From assembly GCA_037954235.1 (NCBI GenBank), contig JBBMOA010000015.1, positions 6,514,001 to 6,578,000 on the forward strand: a stretch of DNA of 64,000 nt. The letters run 5' to 3'. This document shows, one piece after another, positions 50,601 through 59,281 of the stretch (the stretch's first letter is position 1; each line of letters starts with the position of its first letter). The stretch is from Aulostomus chinensis. Taxonomy: Eukaryota > Chordata > Actinopteri > Syngnathiformes > Aulostomidae. The notes below the pieces were generated by a model, which ran no database searches, had not been told where the DNA came from, and worked only from the letters and a program-made list of their open reading frames with translations. The translations under genes and the position numbers were made by a program.

Positions 50601-53600
50601 TGTACTCTTCTTTCGTAGGGGGTTCAGTGGAACCTGGACCTGAAGGACTTGGGACACCCTGTTTTGGGTTTTCCCCGAGGGCAGAGCTGACCGTAGAGAC
50701 ACCGGAGACATGTCCGACTTGGTAGATCGCCGCTCACTCAAGTTCTTTGACACTACATCGGTATGAAGAGGAACATTTATGAACAAAATCGAATGATTCT
50801 AAGTCATCTACAAATCTGAAACCTTTGCTAAAACACAGGGTGATACTTTAATATCAGACAGAGACGTTTTCTAATACGTTAAAGAGCAAAGTGCTTTACT
50901 GTAAAGCACCGAATTCAAGTTGTAAACTTTTTCAGGTGCATTGTTCTGTCTACGTACCTTTAAAGATACTTTATGCTAACACTTGGACTAATTTCCTGTA
51001 GGACATTAGCCGACACACTAGGTGGCAGTGGCAAGCTGCTAATACAAACACAAACTATGAACAGTTTAAAGTCAGTTTTAATCCAGTGAAATCAGAGCTT
51101 TGTAAATTGACTGGAAAAAAACACAATACAATAGACTGTAGCACATATTGAAGTATTTTTCATCCTTCCACCTTTTTCAGAATAGTATTTCTAAAAAAAC
51201 AATATCTGATGCAAATGGGTAAAATGTTCTGAGTATTTCCAAACTCTTGTGGGCATGTGTCAATATATGCAGGGCCCTTTAACCTCCATCTGTGTTTTGC
51301 ACAGTGCAAGTGCACGTGTCCGAGCCATCCAGATTATTTAAATCATGGATAATCTGTACACAAAATCAGGAATGTGACTTCATGTTTTATACTCCAGGTG
51401 TGCCTGCTCCTCAGCAAGCTGCTATTTCTATTGCAGATACAGGAAGAAACAAAAAGGTTTCTGCTAAGGAGCCAATTGGTTGTTTGTCAAAGATCATACA
51501 AAGTTGTCACTGTTCTGTTAAGTTCCTCTTTGATCTTTAAAGTAAATGGTAGAAGACAACAAAAATACACCAAAGCCGCACGTTGCTGGACATATGGGGT
51601 ATTTCACGAGGGCTGGTGGAAGACGGCAACTGCAGTGTGTGTTTGCACTCCTCTGAAATGGTTGACTCACATGTGCTGTAGGCCGGCTCACACTGCAGAG
51701 ACATGATCTGGTGTTTCTCCTCATCTATCTCCACTGTCAGGTTAGACAGGTACTGCTTCACTTTTCTGGCCATCTGGGCATCTTCATACAGCTTTTTGGC
51801 ATTGAGAAGTGAGCTGCGACGGACTCGCTTCTTATGGGCACCGCCCTGCACATCCAGCATGTTGGAGTTGGTGCTTCCCTGACTCAGAGACCTAAGGAAG
51901 GGGACGGAAGAAAGGAAGAAGGAAGGTAGGAGGAAAATGAGGGCAGTAGAAGATGATGGAGAGAAGGAGAAGAGGAATGGGGCATGAGGTAGATGATAGA
52001 TGACAAGACATGGGAGGCATACAGAGAGGTGAGAGAAATGGTGGATTGTTGATGGATGAGCAGAAGGAGAGATTGAGAAGGAAGCAGAAGGAGATAAATG
52101 AAAAGGATAAGACATAAACAGAGGAAACGCACATGGAAGTATAAAGATAGAAAAGACAAATTGAGAGAGGGAAGAAGAAAATGGTAAACAATACATTCCC
52201 TGATAAAATAGCCATGACGAGTCTCTTATCAAACACCTATTCTACCAGAAAATCTGTACATCTATCTTAGTGTTGGAGCAGAGCATTTAAAAACATGACC
52301 ATGCAACTGGGAGGGAGGCGGCTCTCTTTGTGCCATGCTATCACAGTTACAGAACAGCTGAGCATTCTGTCAGATGGAGGCAAAAAGGGTTAGGAGACAA
52401 GAGATGCACAAGATTCGATATGGGGAATATTATGCCAGGATGCACAAATGAACACACACCAAACCTGAGTCAAATAGTATCTGTGAATATTCTCATGGTT
52501 TGTTTTAACTTGCCTTTCCTAACTAGCTTCTTCTTTCTTTTTTTTTTAGAACTGGTTATTATTTATATAAATTGTTTCACACTGCCTATGTTCGTAAAAT
52601 ATTGTATTGTTGTCATTTTTGCAGCTTGACTCCAGAATGACATTTGTTCAACTGCATACTTGTATATACACGGATGTTAACACACACACTTGTCAAAGGG
52701 ATGTTTTTACAGCTCTGGATGCACTGATCCTGGTACTGACATCGCTATACCTGACAAAATATCGGAATGATGTGACAAATCATATTTGGACAGATTTCTC
52801 CAGTATATGCTCAGAACTTCCCTGTGTTGAGTGTATAAGTGGTGCTACTGCTGGTGTTGGTCACTGTCTCTGCCTTCCAATGGATGCATTTTACTGGGAA
52901 AACAGTTGCAAGTTGCAGAGTTCTGAAACAACTTCTAGGTTCGTGAATATTTATATAATGCAGCCAAACTTCAAGTCCACTTTCACACTTTTAGTTGGAA
53001 CAAATTGAAGAAGAACTTCCAGCAACAGTTTAAAAAAAAAAAAAGTTTTGTTTTTCAGGGAAAAAGAAGAACAAATGTGTTGCTGCCCACAGGTGAATTA
53101 ACTGAAGCATTGCAGAAACTTGTGATTGAGCTGAATGACAACTTCTTCCTCAGATGTCCTGTAGATACCCATTAAATAGATGTGGAGCCGTAGCCAGGAG
53201 ATGATATGATGCTGATCTTGTTAGAAGAACCAAAAAGGTGTGATTTTGTGGGACAAGATGTTCCGGTCGGTGTTTTGTTTTGGGACCTCTTCTTTTCTTA
53301 CAGTGAGTGAGCAAACCCTGGCGGAGGGCACGCAAAAAATGATCCGGATTAATAACGAGTCGTGTCAAAGGAACAGGATTGGCATGAGAATATTCTTTTG
53401 GTTGCAACATCTCCTTCTGCAAATGAGTGGTGTCTGAGGGACTTATTCACAACTAATATATGTTTGAATAATTTCCTTTTTTTTGGTGATTTGTGCAGTT
53501 TGTGTGTATTTACTGGATATAAATGAGTCGTACAAATATATTTTCAAAGTCTTGGCAGTCTCCCTGGCAAACTATTGCTAAATAGGTTGAGAGGCCATTG

Positions 53601-56600
53601 CCTTGCTATTGTTGATGTGAACAGTCCTAATGACTTGTTAATAGTTGGAATGTTGCCAGATTCTAGACTGGTAGTCTGACTTTATATCTCAGAATAATAA
53701 TATAGAAAAAAAAACATCTCTGTTTCTCAAATATTGGCCAAATGAGGTCAAAACAAACATTATGTATTATTTCAAGCTACTATATGACTCAAACTCTCAT
53801 GAACAGGGCAAACAATTAATGGGTCACTGACAGACGTCAGTATGGCTCAGGTGGATGGACACTGTAAATGGATGGGTTAATGATACACAAGCAATGGTAA
53901 AGGTTGGGGGGGGTCATGCAGCTCAGGGTGGTGGGCGACAAAGTAGGGGTGCACAGTGGATTTAATTTCTGCTGGTCCAAACCGAAACGGGATGAAACCA
54001 GTACCAGGACAAACTTACCCTAAACTCTTCCACCTCTTCTTCCTGCAAGCAAGAGGCGTGAAGATTGAAGCATAAAGACAAGTTCCAGGGACGAGAGGGA
54101 GGGGGACGGGGAGGAGACAAGACTATGTAGAGGTCATGCCACCACAAACAAACAGAAAATGATTGAAGATGGGAGGACACCACACATAGGACATCTCCCC
54201 ATATCAACCTGAACAGTGTGTAATGGCCTTGTGCATCATGAAAGCACGTCATTGAGTTTATTCTGAGATTCCAACTAAACATCTGATTTCCTCAGCTTGT
54301 AGTATATAAGAAGGGTCTGCAGGGGGCAGTCATGCACTGCAGCAGTGAGACTGTGATCAACACACACAGACTGGATAACAGGAGACACACACTGCATCAA
54401 TTCTACCTCCAGTTCCTGTCGATCCAGGCTTTGTGCCCTGGTGTTGTTACATTCCAGCAGAGGAAATACTAAGATCCATGAATCAGACAGGAAGTGAACG
54501 GGAATTGATCAAACCAGACTTCCTGTGCTTGATCCTGGTTGGTTGGTGGAGGAATGGTGGTGTGGTTCCCTGTTTGCCCATATTTGTAAGCCTCTCAGAG
54601 AATATCTAAAATCAACCTGACTATTGTAGACTTTTCTGCAAAAATGCCTCTTTCATAAAAGTGCTTCAGTCTGGCTGATAACGGAAGAGCCAGTTTCAAA
54701 GATGCACCTTTTTGAGGTGAGTAGTGTGATGTACTTGTTTGTAAAGCAAGTGAATGAATCCATCAGAAAATACAAATTAGATCATTTTATTCTGATTTTT
54801 GTGCTTGAAAAGCCCACCAATGTAGATTTCACTTTCCTGACTGTTTTCCCTGGCTGTCTAAGAGGGAATATTTAAGTGTGACACAGTTGTGATCCAGCTA
54901 ATTAAAGCACTTTTATGTGGGAAGACAGAGGGCTCAAAGCCATGGATTTTGTGTCTCATTTTGCTCCAGAGAAAAAGAACAACTAAAATAATCAATGAGT
55001 ATGTTGAATTAAAAAAAAAAAAAAATCAAAACAGAGGGGCCTTTCATTCCATCCCTGGTTATTTTAAAGTGGATTCAAATGATCCTTATCAGTCCAGTTG
55101 GCCTCAGCAGCATAAAGCAAAAGCAAAAATGTTCAGTCATGACGAGAAAATGTTTTTCTTTTAGCTGCCGTATCAAAAGAACCAACCTCTGTCGGAACAT
55201 GAGGGCCGGGTCCATGTTAGCCGAAGTCATCCGCACCACATGTCTGATCTCCTTGGCGATCATCCGCAGCTTCTCAAAGTTCACAAGTCCATCTACAGTG
55301 GAGTCATTGCCTGGTGAAAGCAAGAAGAACAACACACACACAAATAGTAAGTGTGAAGTCAGCTGTCAGCCTTGCAATGGAGATAAATGATTTATATTTT
55401 GGGACATTTGCAAGATTAAATCTGAAACAATATTTCTGAGATGAATCTTCAAAGTAAAAGTCTTCTTGTTCTCCAGGAGATCAAAGAGTTGACTTTCTTT
55501 CAAATGAAGTCACACTAGGCCATTAGAGAATTATTTTCTACTTGCACAAACGGGGCAGCTTTTTTAAATTCTTAACATGTCCAGAAATAGACATTTTTAA
55601 CACAAAACCTTGGGGAGGTTTAGTGAGGCTGACCTCACTAAATGTGATATGTGAAGAAGACAAGACAGGGAAGTGAACCTCCTGAGTGAAACCGAAATGG
55701 CCTTTTTGCACAAGAGGAAGTTAAAATGACGGAATGACATGTCACCGTTCACAAACTGACAATTCTAAAGCCTCGTCTAAAGGAAATGTGGTCACGTGCT
55801 ACAAGCTAATATGTGAGCGATTCTGATGTTCACCTTCATGCAAAAAGGTGAGGTCCTTCTTGACCACTGGGAACAATGGGATGATGGGAGGCTGCATGCT
55901 CTGGCTGCTAAGGACGTTGCGGTACTTGGCCATGTTCCTGGAAGGGTCGAAAACGTCCTGCAGGTCACCGAACAGCTTCTCGTACTTGCTAGGCAATTTC
56001 TCCCACGAGCTCCGCAGCCGAGCCACCGGTGCCAAGTTCAAACCGCTATGAGATGGGGGGAAAAAAAGGAGGTGCAAAGAGGGCAAGTGAAGGAAGAGAG
56101 GGAGAAATAAATGAGTTTTGGTAGAAAGAGGTGGAAGGAAGGATAGATGTGGGAATGAGGAAGCAGAAGAGGGTTAAGGAGAAAGGAGATGGATGGAGGG
56201 AAAAGTTTATTTTTGTGTAGATCGCCGACTGCCCTTGCTTTACTTTTTCTACAACTTTCCTAATTTATTTCCTATTTTCAAACAATCCACCCTCCACACG
56301 ACCATGTAATTCAGTTCACATGACTTAATGAAGGGCTGAGGTCCTCCGCATCCATGATCAATGGCTTCTACGACGCAGACACACATGGAGCAACCATGCC
56401 CCTGTCACCAGTTAGGTCATGCATCAGAGAGCCATATGTGCAGAGACTTCGTGCTGTGAGGAGGATTGTTAAAGGCTGTAGAGGGCAGACACTTCTGTGT
56501 TTAAGTGCCCTTTACAGCTGTGAGCAGAGGATCACCATACTGTGTGAGCTCCTTGATGTGTAAGCATCTCCAAAGGAGAAATAGGTGTTTTTGTCCTGCA

Positions 56601-59226
56601 TCATGTCACATAAAATGGTAGGATAGTGAGGCACATACATGCATCCTTGGGAAGATGAGAACAAAAGTTAAAAAAGGGTGTTTTCTGGGATGCAGAAAAA
56701 AAAAAAACTATCATCACTTTATTGATTAAAATATCAGCAGTGACAGTTGAAGTTGTGCTCTTGAATAATTTATACAACAGATTTTAAAGCACTCTGCAAC
56801 AAAAAGCAACAATGTGTAAAACACAACTAAATAACCCGACTGGGCGACAGGGAGCATGACCTTCTGTTTTTGAATAATTACCCTTGAGACTGGGATACTC
56901 TCACCACGGTAACTAATTAAACATGGTAATTGAGTGTCATCATGACCAGGTTTTGTCAAGAGTCTGCCAGCTATACTGCAATGATGCTCCTGTATAGAAA
57001 ACACAATTAGTCAGGTGAATCATCCGTCTGTCTGAACAAAGAAGCATCAATAGCTGAGGGTTTACTACTCAAAACTTATTGTACAGTGATGAACGTGCGG
57101 GGGTGGGGTGGGGCAGGGTTAATCTCATGCATGCACACAAGAGTAAAACTCCTGTGTAGACACACATTTACACTGTAAGTGTGGGAGTTCATAGGCGTGC
57201 TGACACTGAAGGGCTTAAAAGGTCGAAGGAGTAAAGTTATATCCATCCTTAGCTTCGTCTGACAGCCATGTAGCCAAACCACAGTGTGCCGAGGGAATTA
57301 AAATCAACACAAAGTAAGTGTAACCGTTGCCATGGGACAGTCTTAAACACTGCTAGGTTGCAGAGCGGTATATGTGTGGTTTTGGACAATCAGGGCTGAT
57401 TGTTTGAGCTGACAAGAAGGAGAGGGACGGATTTAGGGAGGGAGACTTGTGGTCAAAGCTCCTTGAGCAGGCAAGATGAAGTGAACCCATGACTGCTTAC
57501 TGGCTATGTAAGGCCTGTTCCTGAGCTCACCTGATAATAGCAAACATAGAGTTGAAGTTCTTGCACTCTCTGCAATGCAGGGCGATCTTGATAAAGTGCT
57601 TAATGGTCTTCATCCTCTTCAGGGCATTGGGCTCTCTAAGGATCTCTGTGGCAACCCAGAAGGTCTCCTGGTTAATGACCTCCTCAAACTGTTTCAGATT
57701 GCCACTTCCCACTGAGGAGTCCAGTTTGAACAAGTCATCCACATACCTGCCAATGAAAATATGTTCAAATCACTCTGTTGTGAAGAATTCCCTGACTGTG
57801 TCTGTCTGTCATTCTGATCAGGAAGATTTATAATGCACCAGCAGATCCAACATACTCTGTGGACTCAATGTTCCTGAAGAGCTCAAAGTCTCTCATGGAC
57901 AGCTGGGCAGCGACTTCCATGGTGCTGAGCTGCAGCAGCGAGATCTGACTCTCTCTTAGGAGGTCCTGGGCGTCCTCATCCGAACACAGTGTCTCTGTTT
58001 CCATGTTGTTCTTCAGATAGTACCTACAGGACGGCAGCAGGAGACAGATGGAAAGAGAAAATGAAACATTAGCATCAAATAAAATTTTTAAAAAAAGTAT
58101 CTACAGAGGCTATGACCGGTCGTGCTGTGAAGAAAAACGAGAGATATGATCATAATCGAATGCAATAAAATCGTGGACAAAATGCCATCGAGGGATTCAT
58201 GTTGTAAAATTCGAACAATTTGTTAAATCTAAGAAGTTTCTGATATTTGGAAAACCGCAAGCAAACAAAAACCCTGCAATAAACCAAAAAAGACACCCAA
58301 AGGAATAATCTCTACCCTCTGAATCTAAAGAGAAGAGGATACTGACTATAACAAGTACTGCCTAACTAAAATCAAATCACGGTATTTCTAGTGCTGCAAA
58401 ACTACAGTGAATAGTTATCAGTAGTGTCCTTAAATGCTATAATAAGCCTACAAAAGAATGTAGATCCAGTGTTTCACCCAGCAGTAACTTTACATGCATG
58501 CTTAAAAAGAAAAAAAAAGAAAAAAAGAACATCTTCTCAATGTCCCTCTAATTAATATTTGATCTCAAATGTGCCTGTTTCCTGTCTCCAGTAAAAGATT
58601 AGTGAGAGGACAGGGGAAGCCACCCTGATGGTATTGATAAATGAAGTCAGCCTGATAAAAACAGTAGGAGAGAAGCACCGGTGCATGAATGAGAGATCAT
58701 CTCCTTTTAGGCACTTTTCTGGGAGGCATTCCAGCAGCAGGGCATCTCTTTTACCTTGTTATCTGCTTCTGTGTTCCACCATGTCTTTAATGGTTCTGTA
58801 ATATGGTCATCTACAAAAGCAGCACCTCAGTGCCCCCTAGACCTTCTGCAGGCTGCCCTCAGGGGTGAAATGCTGGCATGGAAGTGACTGTAAATTGCTC
58901 TTGTGCTACTTGCCAAAAGATCAGATGATAAGAGCTAACAAACAAGAGTAGGTGAGTTGATTGCAGTGTAAGCTGCATCAAGCTGAATCTACATTTAAGA
59001 TAAAATAGATGTCACACTCGTGAATTACATCATTATTGAGAGTTAAAAAAGCAGAGGTGACGCCATAATAGGACTGCATTTACACGTTTAGATTTAAGCA
59101 CTTAGAATTAAACCTGTAGATGCCCTAAATTAGAGGAGATAAAATTAATGATGGACAAAGTGGTGCAGAGTAGTACTGTGAGGCAAAGTCATTGGAAGCA
59201 CGCCATCGTAAATGGCCGCTGGTGAT

Positions 59227-59281
<55 letters not shown>

